A DNA stretch of 64,000 nt from Diplolepis rosae (GCA_030998225.1 JAPYXD010000522.1:5766001-5830000); one strand, 5' to 3'; shown: positions 1 to 12,434, counted from the stretch's first letter. The notes: generated from the letters alone by a model not told the origin. Numbers and translations: made by a program.

Positions 1-775
1 TATCTTAATTTCAATTTTGTAAGTGATGAAATTTGTACTCTTAAAAATGCGAAAGCCATCAAAATTATCTTTAAAATTAGTCTGGAATGAAGTCATTTCG
101 TTAAATTTTTAAGAAGTTATGGCAAAAAAGTCCAAATTTCAATGTTGTCTTAAATTTTAAATAACTTTCGAAACAATCAACATTTTTTAATGTTCTTAAG
201 CCCATTTTAAAGCCAAGATTCTACAGAATAGCATTAAATTGTCATTATAAATTTATAATTTTTTCTTGCATAATGCAAAGAGTTGAAAGTGTAATAAAAA
301 AGTAGGGTAATTTCGAAACATTTCATCTGTAGGTAAATCATAATAAATATCATATGAATATATATTTTAAGGGAATTCAATACAAAATTCATGATTTTTT
401 TTTTGTATTTTATGAAAATGTTTTTCTCAACAAAATCAATATTAGAATTTTTCCAACTTTTTTATTTGAACTTTAACCTCGAGCAGTATGTAAGAAAAAA
501 ATTACACATTAATTCTAAGAATTTGGTTCGGTTTTGTAGAAATTTAGCTTTAAAATTAGTCCAAGAACATTAAAAAATGTTGATTATTTCGAAAATTATT
601 TAAAATTTATGAAAGCATTGGAATCTTGATTATTTCTGCAATAACTTCTTCAAAATTCAACAAAACGAATTCATGCTGGGCTCATTTTATGAAGAATTTT
701 GATAGCTTTGAATGTATTTTAAAGAACAAATTTTTTCACTTACATAATTCAAATTAGGATAATTTAAGCAATTAT
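1..775. repeat. Long inverted repeat (foldback-like), cut by window edge
   Basis: Bases about 1-250 are imperfectly reverse-complementary to about 530-775, with roughly 280 bases of AT-rich spacer. For example, the stretch with GTAAGTGATGAAATTTG near 20 mirrors the stretch with CAAATTTTTTCACTTAC near 728-745, and AATCAACATTTTTTAATG mirrors CATTAAAAAATGTTGATT. The left end may run past the window. No coding capacity is visible, and the 60-residue ORF at 391-573 lies across the loop and right arm. Probably a non-autonomous palindromic element. Confidence 0.6.
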
Positions 776-780
776 CGAAA

Positions 781-1265
781 AACAGGTGGTCCCACAATTC
801 AGACCGGTACTGTAGTCTAGAGCCCACTAGAACCCAACTTGAAATAAGGAAAGATATCCGTATAGAAATTTCCCTATCTTTCCTTTAAAGTATCCTTCTG
901 TGGGATCGTGCATACAGAAATATTTTCCTTCGTTTTACTGTATAGGAACACGTAAAGAAACACACATAAGAACCTGTACAGAATCATGTACAGTATTAGA
1001 TTGTCCATCCAACGACATAAAGGACCCTATCAAAGAACCTCCCATCTATACTGTACCCTCACCTTACAGGAACCTATAAAGGATCCTGTGCTAACCGTTT
1101 TTATGTTAGACAGGAACCTGTACAGTTTCCTTTATAGTCGCCTCTCCGGATCCTTTTACGAACCTATTCAAGGATCCTGATGATTCTCATACATGATCCT
1201 GCACAGGAACCTGCACGGGACCCCAAGTAAGGATCTCTGAAGGATCCTGTACAGAAATTTTCAAT
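781..1265. repeat. Degenerate short-palindrome repeat array (CTGTACAG / AGGATCC words)
   Basis: The stretch is built from many imperfect copies of short self-complementary words such as AGGATCCTG, CTGTACAG and AGGAACCT in both orientations. It is less AT-rich than its flanks. This resembles the inner arms of foldback-type elements, where arms are made of degenerate short repeats (compare the GAACGTTC element at 5950-6819). The ORF at 986-1180 only reflects the repeat. No terminal repeats or target duplication could be fixed. Confidence 0.5.
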
Positions 1266-1726
1266 AGGGTAAAGTTGGTTTACAGTGGTGCTTTTGGTTT
1301 CTTTGGAATTTCAAATAATTTGAAAATGAATGAATTACATAAATTATTATTAAATTATTACATATTAAGATTATTTTATAATAAACATGGTGGATTTGCT
1401 TTTGCTTGAAATTTAAAAAGATTTTAATATGAATTAAATTAATAGTTCAATTGTAAAGTAACATTTGAAATGAAACTAATTAATGATTATTGTTATTATT
1501 AGTATAATTTGAACTTAACATTTATGCCAACACCACTATTCCCGCACTAATCTGGCACGAGTGCAAATAAAATGTGCTGGGAGAATGCGACGTACGTATG
1601 CGACGTACGTATGCAGGTGCCATGAATACAGTTTAGAATTATGGGGACCGTGCGAACAAAATGCTTACATAACTGTGTTAACATTGTACCGGGAATTGTT
1701 CAGTAAAACGCACAATATTCATTTAT

Positions 1727-2459
1727 TCACTCGCCTTTAGAGAAGGCTCCATTTGATGCAACACACAAATGCCAGTGTTTTTTAGAGTCTTCGAGACGCT
1801 TTTCATAGGCACTTTTCGCTATCCCGGAGCGGTAATTTTAGTTTCGGTAACAAAAAGAAGTCACACGGAGCCATATCTGGCGAATACGGTCACGATTGTC
1901 GCTCTATGCAAAAGCGCATTATTGTTGTGTGAAATCCACGAATTGTTCTTCCAAAAATCTGGCCATTTCTGCCGGATAGACCCATGTCTCGCCACCAGTT
2001 ATAATGCGTTCCATGAATGTGGGATCAGAATGGCGCGATCTAGCGTCTAAAGAGACCTGCTCACGGTAGTGTTTTTGAAGGAAATTCACCTCTTTCGGAA
2101 CAAGCCGTACGGCGACGGGTCTCATGCCCAGAATATCCACCAAAATCGAACGAGCAGACTAGATAGAGATGTTAAGGTCACTATCTATTTGTTTCAAGCT
2201 GGAATGGTCATTATCGAGCACGATTTCATTCACTTTTGCGATGCTTCATCGGTTGAACAGGTCGAAGGTCGTCCAGAACGAGACATGTCTTCTATGATCT
2301 CTCGGCCCTTCTTGAACGCTTTGTACTACTTATAAGCCCATGTTTTTGATGAAACTGATTCACCATAAGCTTTCCTAATATTTTTAGCGAGTCGGCATAC
2401 GAAATTCCAATCGCAACACAAAATTTAAGGCAAACTCTTTGTTCAATAAATTTGTTCAT
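1727..2459 (-). pseudogene. Mariner transposase pseudogene
   Basis: Reading the minus strand from an ATG at 2459, the start MNKFIEQRVCLKFCVAIGIS is a mariner transposase N-terminus (DNA-binding region). After a frameshift and stops, a second block (2143-1919) holds RLVPKEVNFLQKHYREQ and the catalytic-region ERIITGGETWV, where the usual GDETWV aspartate is replaced by glycine. The C-terminal block near 1790-1727 (KKHWHLCVASNGAFS) matches the conserved mariner tail. Sequence between the catalytic aspartate and the tail is missing. Several stops and frameshifts make it a dead copy. Terminal inverted repeats were not identified with certainty. Confidence 0.85.
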
Positions 2460-2835
2460 TGTAAAATTCGTGATGCACTACTGAAATGGAATGAATCAAC
2501 CAGCTGCTGTAAACAAACTGTTTGAAAGATTGCGCCCATTGCTGGGATAGTAATTAGGTACAGTAATACCAACTTACGGAAAAAAGATTTTAAAAAATCA
2601 TTAGCGCGAGCTTTTTAAATGTTACGTCCCGAGCTAAGGCGAGGGTAGGTTGGGAAAATTAGGAATAGGGAGGAAAGTTTGCTGATTAAATCAGAGTGGT
2701 AAATTCTGATTATTTATATTTTTGTGGGATCGTGGTCACTAGTCAAACCTATGCGGCTCGAGTTGTTCACAATAATAACAAATTTGATTATATTGCGGTG
2801 TACAAGCTTTATTAATTAAAAGACACATATACATT

Positions 2836-3215
2836 AAGTTTTGAGATGCTTATGTGTATGACATATACTACTTCTCAGGATGAGAAGGCAATATTAAGGG
2901 TTTTATGCGTTTATGAGTTAGTAATACAGGTTTTGAGATGCCTATATATGTAACTCACGCATTAAAAGTGTGCGTCTATATAAGTCAATAATACAGGTTT
3001 TGAGATGCCTATATATGTGACTTCCGCGTTTAGGTGTGTGCGTCTACAAGTTATTAATACAGGTTTTGAGGTGCATATATATGTAACTTGTACGTTTTAT
3101 GCTAATATACTAGGTTTTGAGATGCCTAGGTATACAACTCACGCACTACAATTGGCGTTATAGTTAATATAATAAGATTTGAGATGCTTATTTATATAAC
3201 TTACGCTTTTTCCTT
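2836..3215 (+). repeat. Tandem repeats of about 65 bp inside the LTR
   Basis: About six imperfect copies begin with GGTTTTGAGATGCCTATATA and continue through an AACTCACGC / GTGTGCGTCTA half. Units differ by substitutions and small indels, so the array is not fresh. Such arrays in LTRs often carry enhancer or insulator activity; that role here is inference. Confidence 0.75.
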
Positions 3216-3689
3216 GCTTGAGAAGGCAAGAGAAGGAGTTTTGTCGTATATTTCTCCTTGTTGATAGCTGGATAACGGCACAATCCTGGCTGGAGTTATG
3301 TAGTGCTAGTCAAGTAGTACAGGAAGCGTACCAGACAATCCAACTTGTTTGCTAAACACTGGTTAAGTTCGTTTTCTGTAGATTTAACTCTCAGAACTCG
3401 ACTTAATACGACGATACACGTATTTAACGGCACTTATTAATTCACGACCACCGGACTTGCATCACGTAAGGACCAGGGATTTTATTTACCAAGTACCGAG
3501 GTATTCCTTGTGTAAGATACCGATTTACGAATATCGAAGGGTCAATTCGTGACACCGACAGTATGACTTGCGGACGGAGTGATTACCGATGTTAAGATCT
3601 TGAAGACTGAACAGCTACTAGCGAAAAGACAACCTCCAGAGGTAAATCTGGGGTTTATATATTATTGATTATTCCCATAGTGGGAGAGT

Positions 3690-3770
3690 GACTGCTAATT
3701 TGTAGATCGGCACGTACGTTGCTAATTTGTAGATCGGCACGTACAGTGATAATTTGTTGATCGGCACGCG
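3690..3770 (+). repeat. Three tandem copies of GCTAATTTGTAGATCGGCAC
   Basis: Three near-identical copies of a unit of about 27 bp, reading TAATTTGTAGATCGGCACG, lie in the 3' part of the solo LTR. The third carries TTGATC instead of TAGATC. Probably an LTR regulatory repeat; function not known. Confidence 0.7.
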
Positions 3771-4448
3771 TCTGGCGGCAATGTCGATGACCATGCTTGC
3801 TGACAGTCGCGGAAACTCGTGAACTCGCGGCTAGTTCTCACGCAGGTCATACTATCGGGATCAAAGTCCATTGATGCTCGGTGCGGTATTTCTTTCTCTC
3901 GTCTTTTCAGCTATGTTATTTAATATATATATGTTGACAGGTCGGTGCAATTGTACTAGGTCATAATTGCACTGACTCATCTATTATTTTACAACTTGGT
4001 TTATATTCTTATAGTATTTATGAAGTACATGAATTTCTGGTGTTTATATTCTAAAATATTATTCAAGCTAATTTGCGGATCCCCAATAATGTGATTGATA
4101 TTATTGATTGATTATCCATTATTGGTTATCGCTGATTATTATGTGCTGTTGTTTGATTATTATTACCAATCATTTAATGGCTGTTCTTAACAATAATGAA
4201 TATTATTGTTATTTTTATTAAATAATTATTAATTTTTTATTGGCTTGGTTCTCTACATTACCGACGGTAAGGTAGTTTTCCTATTTTATGCAACTCAACT
4301 GCCTTGTCGATCTCAGGTAATTATTCTATCGACAAGTAGTTATCATCGCAGTGATGTGATTTACGTTCGTCAATCGCCTGTTTGTATGCCGAGTTGCCTT
4401 GCTGTAGGCGCGATTTTCAATTTTTATTAATTTTTACGGGATGTAACA

Positions 4449-5949
4449 TAAATGATAAATTTCCGGTTCTTTTTTGACACAATGTAGTACGCACATGATG
4501 GAGGTTAATTCTTTGTTTGAATCAACCTAAAGTTTGGTTAACCGTATAATAAGTAAATTCCTTGGTTGATGTAACTGAATTCTGGATAAATCAACTATAT
4601 ATCATTTAGAGTGAATATTGAATAAGAATAATGCTTTTGAAAAGTGCATTTACTGTTTAAAGACATCAAAGCTGCATTTTCTGTCTAGCTTAAATCGAAG
4701 TATAAAGTCTTCTCATTAATAAAAATGTAAATGTTCAAGGTATTTAGTGATGTTGAAGAGAAAAACGTGCATAGTAAATTCAAATCGATGTTCCTTAGTC
4801 TCATAAACTTTCAGGTTAGAACATGCATTGCACATGTTTCAATAGACGTGCGACGCTTATGCACCTCAATGGAGGGGCAGCAAATTTGTACATTCACCCC
4901 TGCGAACAGAGTGGAATCTTCAATCAATCATTTTTTAATGCAATCGTTCTTCCAGGGTAGAATATCGTAGAAATTGAACATCAAGGGGTTAAAAAGTTTA
5001 AAATTTTTAAGAAATTGAAGAAATTAATATGATACTATTTTAAAAACAATTGAATGAAATTATTACATTTTTAGCTCGCAGTGTTACAATTAAAAGAAAG
5101 GATGTTTTAATTTATACTTATTATTGATATTATTAAAATATTTCATACATAAGTTTTCCCGCGAACATGATACATTTTTATATTTTTTATATTATTGTTT
5201 AAAATTTCAAGTGGGTACGATTTCCTCATTGCTTTTAGTCGTAACTTCTTTTAACCTTTTAACGTATTTTTTCTTTCCCAAACCTTTCTTAAATTTACTT
5301 TTTCCCTTCAAGACAGTCGGCAGCTTTTCACGACCCCTGGCTCTTATCTTTGTCGCTTTTTCCTGGAGCAGACTCAAGCGAAAAATCCACGAAAAGTGTG
5401 AGAGGGAGGGAAAAGGGATACTTTCATGGCTTTATCGTCTCAAAGATGCTGGGAACGTTAATTATGGTGGAATTCATGGGAAGAATAAAGAGGAATTTTC
5501 CGCGTAGAGGCTCCTTCTAATTATCATTTAACATTTAATGCAGAGATCTTCAATTCTAGAATTCTGTATGAAATACCTTAATAGAATAAGATTTTTAAAA
5601 AACGAATAAATAATTTTTTTAAACGATTATCAGCTTTACAAAGTATATTTAATTTTCATTTACATACACATGTGTAATGCACATGCTGAGAATTATTGTC
5701 ACATGAGATTGGAAATTCGTGTTAATTATAATTGTAATCAGAGAAATTATTTGCCATGGATTGAAAAAAATAGTTTCTTCCTTTCACAAAAATACAAATG
5801 TGTAAATCTACACAGTAAACAAAGAAAACAAATTTTCTGAGCTAATTTGCATCATAACTTGATATCTACTTCAATAAACAACGGGAACTGAACCGTAACT
5901 GGAAGGCTCTAGGCTTTGTTCGTCAAAATGGTTTACTATCATGATTCAC
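4449..5949. other. Unannotated AT-rich stretch
   Basis: No recognisable gene or element. The longest ORF (5124-5507, +) has a hydrophobic AT-rich start followed by a less AT-rich patch at about 5310-5470. It has no known motif, no splice context I trust, and no duplicate elsewhere in the window. Confidence 0.5.
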
Positions 5950-6819
5950 TATCCCCCATAGCATAATACCTTTCCTACACATTCCATGAACGTTTTTGCA
6001 TGGAACGTTCAGAAGGTTCTATCGGAACGTTCCTGGAGCTAAGAAAATGTCCGGTTTTTTTAACGCTTCAAAGCAACGTTCTCTAAATATTCCTGTGGAA
6101 CGTTCTAAAAGGATATTAAGAGAACCTTTCGCAAAATCATTCAGAGAACATTTCCAGCGAACGTTCGTAGAACTTTTCGCGGGAACATTCAAGAGAAGTT
6201 CGAAGAGAAAGTTTCTGGAATCTTTCACGGAAACAATCAGCAAACATTCTTTGGGAGTCTTCATGGAACTATTTGCAATAACATTCAGGGAACTTTTCCC
6301 ATAGATAATCCTGTAGCCTTAAACATACTAATGTAGGGAACGTTTATTATAAATGATTCTGGACATGAATTTATATGTAAAATAAAAAGGACTAATTACA
6401 CATATCCATGGCCTTGATAAAACTGTAATTTATATAATGTTTATGATAAAATAATCTAATATATTTTCAGATTGTTCTATTTATTTAAATTATATAAAAA
6501 ATATATAAATCAGACTAATATGTTCCACAAACGTTTCCTGTGAATGTTCCCTGGATGTTCTCGCGAAAAGTTCTACGAACGTTCGCTGGAAATGTTCTCT
6601 ACATGAAGGTTCCAGAAACGTTCTTTGCGAATATTCTCTTAATGTTCATGCGAAAGATTCTCTTATTATTCCTTTTGAACGTTCCACAGGAACATTTAGA
6701 GAACATTGCTTGGGAACGTTAAAAAACCCGGACATTTTTTTAGCCCCAGAAACGTTCCAATGGAGCCTTCCGAACATTCTATCGAAACGTTCAGGGAACG
6801 TATTGTGCTATGAGGGATA
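5950..6819. mobile_element. Foldback element built of GAACGTTC words
   Basis: The outer ends TATCCCCCATAGCATAATAC (from about 5950) and GTATTGTGCTATGAGGGATA (to about 6819) are imperfect inverted repeats. The arms consist of many degenerate copies of the self-complementary octamer GAACGTTC, and both carry the mirrored phrase GAAAATGTCCGG / CCGGACATTTTT. The centre (about 6300-6530) is AT-rich and unrelated. No ORF is credible. A one-arm relative lies at 46294-46640. Confidence 0.75.
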
Positions 6820-7863
6820 CAATACACATAAAATATTTCTTTGATTCATAACTGTGAATTTGTAAAAATTGAATCGAAAAAACTGTTCCTGATATTTACG
6901 CACTTTCTCAAGATTGGAGTACTTTGCTAAAAATAGAATACATAGTTCACATAAAGTAGTCGAAAAAAATTAATAAATGAATTCGAAATTTATCATCCAC
7001 TTTTTGATATTTTTTCACAATTTTTATTTAAAAAAACATAAAATAGTAGTAAAATCAACCTTCATATAATTTCTTGAAATAGATATTGCATCTAGTCAAA
7101 TTATTCAATAATTTATAAACTATTTTGACTTGTCAAAATTTTATTTCTCAGTTTCTAAAAACTGTGTACAATGGGTCTGCAAGTTTTTAACATATTATCT
7201 AGAACTCATCAAGAGAACATTTTTTCAAAAATTCATACTTATGCTGTAATTTCATGTCATAATTAAATATAAAGTTGGACAAAATGAGTTCCAATGTTTA
7301 GGAAATGACTTTGCAGCAGCTGCGATAATATATAAAGACAGAGCTAGCGCAATGAGATTCAGTATGGATTGGCACGGATATGGGGGCGGGAGCGCGGGGG
7401 GGGGGGGGGGGTAATTTGATCAGGCTTGCCATTGGAAAACGACTAACCCTAATCCACCCCCCTTTGGTACTGCCATTGTTGCTGACGACAGCAAGATAAG
7501 AGCCATGATCGGCTTTAGTTTTTTAGCAGTTTCGATATTTGTAATTTTAAATCTAATTAACAGATAAAACTGGAAGCTTTCTTGATTACAAAAGAAGTTT
7601 CTTGAAAAGATAAATTTAAAAACTGCTCTCATTAAATTTATTTATTTGTTATGAAAATCCACCTGTATTTTTTGTACCATAATGATTAGTATATAATAAA
7701 TTATTTCTAGCAATTATAAATGTTTTGAATCGTACCTGAAGTCTTTGCTGCTAGAATTTAAAAAAAATTTGAGATAAAGCGAAGGATGGTAGAGGAATCG
7801 ACTGCAAGAAAAAGGATGTTTAACTAGGAGAACAGACCGTGAAATTGAAACTTGAAATCTTCG
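6820..7863. other. Unannotated AT-rich stretch with a poly-G run
   Basis: No gene recognised. At 7381-7412 there is a G-rich run with about 18 consecutive G preceded by GGGGGCGGGAGCG, which could form a quadruplex or be an unstable homopolymer. The rest is AT-rich intergenic sequence. Confidence 0.45.
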
Positions 7864-8394
7864 CTAGTAAAAGGACACTAAAAAGGTCGATACTGTAAGT
7901 GATCCGTTCAATAAAATTTCTCGATGAAGAAGTTGCTCAGGCGTTAAAGAAAATTTGATTGAAAACTGAAACCGCTCCCAGGACTTAATAATAGACTGCC
8001 GATCCCAGACGTTGTTCATTTTCAACTGCTCGAACATTTCTTCCTGCATTCTAAAGTTTTTCAAAGACTAAAATGTTGATGAAACTTGTTTCAAAAAAAC
8101 TTTTAAATCTTTTCATCATATTTCTATGTCTCTTTCCAATTCAAAATTAGACACACAGAAAAAGTTCCGTATGTTTTACTGAAATTCCAGTGAATTTTAC
8201 CAGAATAAGCAAGTCAATTTTATTCGCATTTTTAGTTAGGAGTACCAAGTATGAAGTTGTATTGACTTGCCAATAACTTAATTTAACAAATGTCGTTACT
8301 ATTGGGTCATTAGGTATGAAGTTGGAAGTTCGGATTCAAACGTGTGCTTTATTGTTCTTCGAATATAATAACATTTTAATTATTCAAACTATGC

Positions 8395-9068
8395 GAGCAT
8401 TATCATGTAGGAGAATTGGCCTGTCTCTGTTCACTAATCTCGGTTGTTTTTCCGTCAGACTCTTCATCATGCCTTTATGAATTAAACCGTAACTGCTCCA
8501 CCAAGCAGTAACAATGGGCTTCTTTTATGAATTTTTGGTTTTAGCCTGTGTTTTAGTGCTTCATCCTTATCTAACCAGCTTGCTGAATACTTACGATTAT
8601 CATAAAGGATCCATTTTTCATCACAAGTAATGTTACGATACAGAAAAGGCTCTTCTTTATTCCGAAAAAGAAAAAAAACGCAAGCATCGAAACGTTTTAT
8701 CATCTAATGTGCGTTTAATATGTGTGAAACCCATCTGTCAACCTTTTTCACTTTGTTGATTAGACGCGAATGATCCAATATGCGATAGAGACATGAAATT
8801 TCGATACTAACTCACGATTAGTTTGAGATATGTCACTCTACAATAGCTTTCAGTTCATCATCATCATTTACTTTGGGTTGCGGTCTTCAACGTAGTTCAT
8901 TTTCAAGGCTGAAATTCCAAGAATGAAATTTCGCAAACTAAAACGATACTTATCTATGGCTAGCTGAATCTTCTCTAAACACATTATTAATTTTACGAGC
9001 TGTCGCCGATACGTTGATTCCACAACGAAACTCATATTCGAAGATTGCACGAATTTTCGACTCATTCA
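8395..9068 (-). pseudogene. Mariner transposase pseudogene, second family
   Basis: The minus strand from ATG 9068 reads MNESKIRAIFEYEFRCGIN and continues to NINNVFRE, matching a mariner N-terminus. After stops, the block at 8703-8482 holds CDEKWILYDNRKYSASWLDK, the region of the first catalytic aspartate. A frameshifted continuation to about 8395 reaches ILLHDNAR, the motif around the second catalytic aspartate. The stretch between the DNA-binding and catalytic parts is shortened, and the C-terminus is missing. The 1.25-kb mariner at 9117-10364 sits 49 bases upstream of the start codon and probably inserted into its 5' region. Confidence 0.8.
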
Positions 9069-9116
9069 TGGTTTTACAAATATTTTCCACAAAATGCTGT
9101 TTAAAAGGTAATTGTA

Positions 9117-10364
9117 CCAGGGGTGTTAGTTGAAATTTGCCGGTTTTACGCATAGATGTCCCTAGAGATATGTATACATTTCTATGATTGGCATCTATGT
9201 CATATTTTTCTATGGACAATAATCTTCAAAAATACACAATTACATTCTGCCAAAATAATAGCATCGTAGTTGTTTACCTCAGTGAATATGTCGAGTTTCG
9301 TTTCCAGTAAATCGTATTTGCGGCATTCATTGCTTTTCTTATTTCATTAAAAGAAAAAAGCAGTTGAAGCTCATCGATTGCTGGTAGAAACTTATGGTGA
9401 ACATGCTCCAGTGATTAGAACATGTGAGACATGATTTCGTCAATTTAATAGTGGAGACTTCGATTTAACAGACAATGAACATCCTGGTACGGCGAAAAAG
9501 TTCGAAGTCGAGGAATTCCAGGCGTTATTGGATGAAGACCCAACCCAATCGCAACAACAATTGGCACAAACACTAAATGTGACCCGAGGAGCAATTTGCC
9601 AACGTTTAGAAGCCATGGGAAAAATCCAAAAGTATGGAAAATGGGTACCACACCAACTGAACGATAGACAAATGGAAAATCGAAAAACCATTTGTGAAAT
9701 GCTGCTTTAACGGTTCGAAAGGAAATCTTTTCTGCATCGAATTGTCACGGGGGACGAAAAATGGATTTATTTCAAGAACCCGAAGCGGAAAAAATCATGG
9801 CTTTCACCTGGTGAGGTCGGCCCATCGACTCCAAGGCCAAATCGCTTTGGCCGTAAGACAATGCTCTGTGTTTGGTGGGACCAGTGTGGTGTGGTGTACT
9901 TCGAGTTATTATAAAATTATCAATTTGAATCATGCGTTGATCGAAAAACGGCCGGAATGGGCCCGAAGACATGGCAAAGTTATCCTACAACATGACAACG
10001 CACCGTCTCATACCGCTAAAGTGGTGAAGAACACATTAAAAGGATTGAATTGGGAAATATTATCGCACCCGCCGTACTCTCCAGACCTCGCCCCGTCCGA
10101 CTATCACCTTTTCGCATCGATGGGACACTCACTCGCAGAGCAGCGCTTCGCCAATTTTGAAGAAGTCGAAAAACGACTTGTCGAATGGTTTGCCTTGAAA
10201 GAGAAAAAGTTTTTTTGGAATGGTATCCATGATTTGCCTGAAAGATGGGCAAAATGTGTAGAATCCAATGGTCAATACTTTGAATAAAATATTTTTGAGA
10301 TTCCCTTGAGAATTAAGTGTTTTCTTTATTGAAAAAACCGGCAAACTTCAACTAACACCCTTGG
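9117..10364 (+). mobile_element. Full-length mariner element with intact terminal repeats
   Basis: The inverted repeats CCAGGGGTGTTAGTTGAA (from 9117) and its complement ending TTCAACTAACACCCTTGG (to 10364) run for about 30 bp. They are flanked by TA on both sides (9115-9116 and 10365-10366), the mariner target duplication. Total length is 1248 bp, normal for the family. The transposase gene inside is broken (see the CDS entry), so movement would need help in trans. Confidence 0.9.
9288..10287 (+). pseudogene. Mariner transposase (DD34D), frameshifted
   Basis: The ATG at 9288 starts MSSFVSSKSYLR, with an early stop or frameshift near 9340. The helix-turn-helix part continues in other frames (AQTLNVTRGAICQRLEAMG, then GKWVPHQLNDRQMENRK). 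The catalytic core shows VTGDEKWIYFKNP-type sequence across a frameshift near 9710. It then shows HDNAPSHTA (second aspartate) and SPDLAPSDYHLF (third aspartate) in one long frame to the stop at 10287. The C-terminus WAKCVESNGQYFE is typical. At least three frame breaks are visible, so the copy is inactive. It closely resembles the deleted element at 12435-13364 (shared MSSFV start, SDYHLFAS block and tail). Confidence 0.88.
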
Positions 10365-10484
10365 TAAATCTCAAATTGTAATCGAAAGAAAAATAGTGTA
10401 GCTTCATAATGCACAGAACAAAAATAAATGCTAATACAAAATGTCAAAGATATTAAATGTAAAAATTCATATATGAGTCAAAGC

Positions 10485-12024
10485 ACGTCAAGTAGGCCTC
10501 GAAATTTTCGTCAAAACACTGATTTTATTAACAAACGCATTTTCGGATGAGGGATCCGTCACGTGCTCAACGCTATACGTATTTTTTTCATATTCCAAAT
10601 ATTGTTCATTTTATTAACAATTGAAATTTATTGCAAGATATTATTGTAAAATCATTTGCTCATAAACTACTGCAGATAATTTAATGAAATTTGGTTTGCT
10701 AATAGAGAAATGTTTATATTATCTTTCAATTGTTGATTTACAGTGAATTTGTTTAAAAAATAATATTTTGCAATAATTTTTTATAAACAATTGTAATTTT
10801 TTTGCGTTCTTCACACTGTGAATATATAGAATTTTCCATTAGTCGATGCACTGTCTTGATGTGCGGCATACTCATTTAATTCATGATGCACTTGGCAGTC
10901 GGTTTTTTAGCGCCACGCATAACTTTTTGTTCTTACATACAATAATTTCGAAATCGTCAAAAAAGGATTAACAGTTTAAGAAATAAGGTGCAATATCACT
11001 CGGATTTTTATTGCATACATTCATCTGTACATGAAAACGTACAAAAATATAACTCATTAAAGTAATTAATAAACATAGCCATGTTTTTTCCCCTTTGTTC
11101 ACAAATGCACTTTTATCAGGCTATATCTTACAATATTTATCTTATATAACATAGTATAAGAAAGAAGTGCTAGAGGAACTTTACTTTCCAAAATATCATA
11201 AATAAGATAACAATAAGTCATTAATTATAAGCATTTAATTCAATACAGCGCTTTATGAGGATTACATTTTAATACTTCAATGCTTGCAAACTTAATTTAT
11301 GTATTTAGAGATTTTAATGAGTTATTACACACTCGAAGAAAGTTGTGTCATGCGAAAATTTTTTACTTCGAATCTTTTTGTGGGTTGCAGGTTCAAAGTG
11401 GTGGAATTGCCGCGTTTTCTTAATGTCTATTGCCTCATTCAGGCGCTTAGAATATTTTTTTTCACGTGTATCGTGATCTTTTTGGGGGAAAAAATCGAAA
11501 TCTATTGTATTGAATGCATCTTTCGACCATTCATGAAGAATTTTAGCATCACGTATATGATTTCCAGCAACACGCTGCATACTTTTTTGACGATTTCGAG
11601 CGTTATTGTATGTAAGAACGAAAAGTCATGCGTGGCGCTAAAAAATCGACTGTGAAGCGCGTCTCTAGTTGAGTAAGTATGCCGCGCATCAAGACAGTGC
11701 ATCGACTATCGAAAAATTCGATATCTCCGGAACGGAGTGAATGTACAACATTTTTTTCGCAGATTATTAAAGGTGAACGTTTTCCGCGTAATCTGACACT
11801 AAGTTCAATTATTTACAGTGTGAAGAACGCAAAAAAATTACAATTGTTTGTAACAAATTATTGCAAAATATTTTTTTTTAAACAAACTCACCGTAAATCA
11901 ACAATTGAAAGATAGTATAAACATTTTTCTATAAATAAAGCAAATTTTATTAAAATAATAATAATAATAATAATAATCGGTGATTTGACGAAAAATTCTG
12001 GGACCACTTGACGTGGTTTGGCTC
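10485..12024. mobile_element. Long foldback element of about 1.5 kb
   Basis: Outer arms GAGTCAAAGCACGTCAAGT (10485 on) and ACTTGACGTGGTTTGGCTC (to 12024) are inverted repeats, continued inward by TTTTCGTCAAAACAC / GATTTGACGAAAAAT. A second pair of long arms (about 10680-10970 and 11580-11940) mirrors TTTGCGTTCTTCACACTGTG and TGATGTGCGGCAT. A short (AAT)n run (11946-11976) lies just inside the right end. The ORFs at 11299-11655 and 11314-11580 fall in the loop and resemble no family. Probably a non-autonomous palindromic DNA transposon. Confidence 0.7.
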
Positions 12025-12434
12025 TATAAGAAACTTCCAATTTCATACTGAATGACCGAATATCACACTTTACAACGTTCCTAGCTGTTACAATTACATA
12101 TTATTTTGTCACTTTCACGTACCCTATGAACGAATTCAACTTATTTTTACTATATATTTAAAAAATCCTAGTAACACTGTCCGCGTTATCCAATTGTCGA
12201 AATTGCCTAAAAATACGTAGATTTTTCCGATCTTTCGAAGTAAAAATAAGCTGATGAGTGGTATGTATATATATGAGTGAAATTCGCTTTCAGAAGATTG
12301 CAAATTTGTTTCGAATTACCAAACAAGTTGGAAACGCATAACATCCTAATGCGACGTACTTTTCTCAATAATTCAATATGTATTAGGACTACTATCAAGG
12401 AATACGCTACATTACCGATAAAAATTTCCATCTA
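12025..12434. other. Unannotated intervening sequence
   Basis: AT-rich sequence between the foldback and the next mariner. A 74-residue minus-strand ORF (12431-12207) has no recognised motif. Nothing else seen. Confidence 0.4.

Larger units (their letters stand above)
2620..4448 (+). mobile_element. Solo LTR of a Ty3/gypsy-type retrotransposon
   Basis: The element starts TGTTACGTCCCG and ends CGGGATGTAACA, the TG...CA short inverted repeats of an LTR. It is flanked by a 4-bp duplication TAAA (2616-2619 and 4449-4452), as expected for gypsy-class integration. At 1829 bp it has no gag or pol and no second LTR, so it reads as a solo LTR left by LTR-LTR recombination. It contains a tandem array (2836-3215) and a triplicated motif (3690-3770). 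A fragment of the same LTR lies inverted at 48937-49262. Confidence 0.8.

Noticed and set aside
781..1265. Coding sequence at 986-1180
   Set aside because: It is a frame through degenerate CTGTACAG/GGATCC repeats.
2836..3215. Tandem repeats considered as a CRISPR array
   Set aside because: Units are contiguous without unique spacers, lie inside an LTR, and the DNA is eukaryotic.
5124..5507. 127-residue + strand ORF
   Set aside because: Hydrophobic AT-rich start and no motif; no codon bias or splice context to support it.
6019..6304. ORFs on both strands
   Set aside because: They are translations of the GAACGTTC foldback arms.
7864..8043. Possible terminal exon on the minus strand after an AATGCAG acceptor
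   Set aside because: 59 residues, no recognised motif, no upstream exon and no duplicate; too weak to annotate.
11299..11655. 118-residue + strand ORF
   Set aside because: Lies in the loop of a foldback element, overlaps an equally long antisense ORF and shows no family motif.
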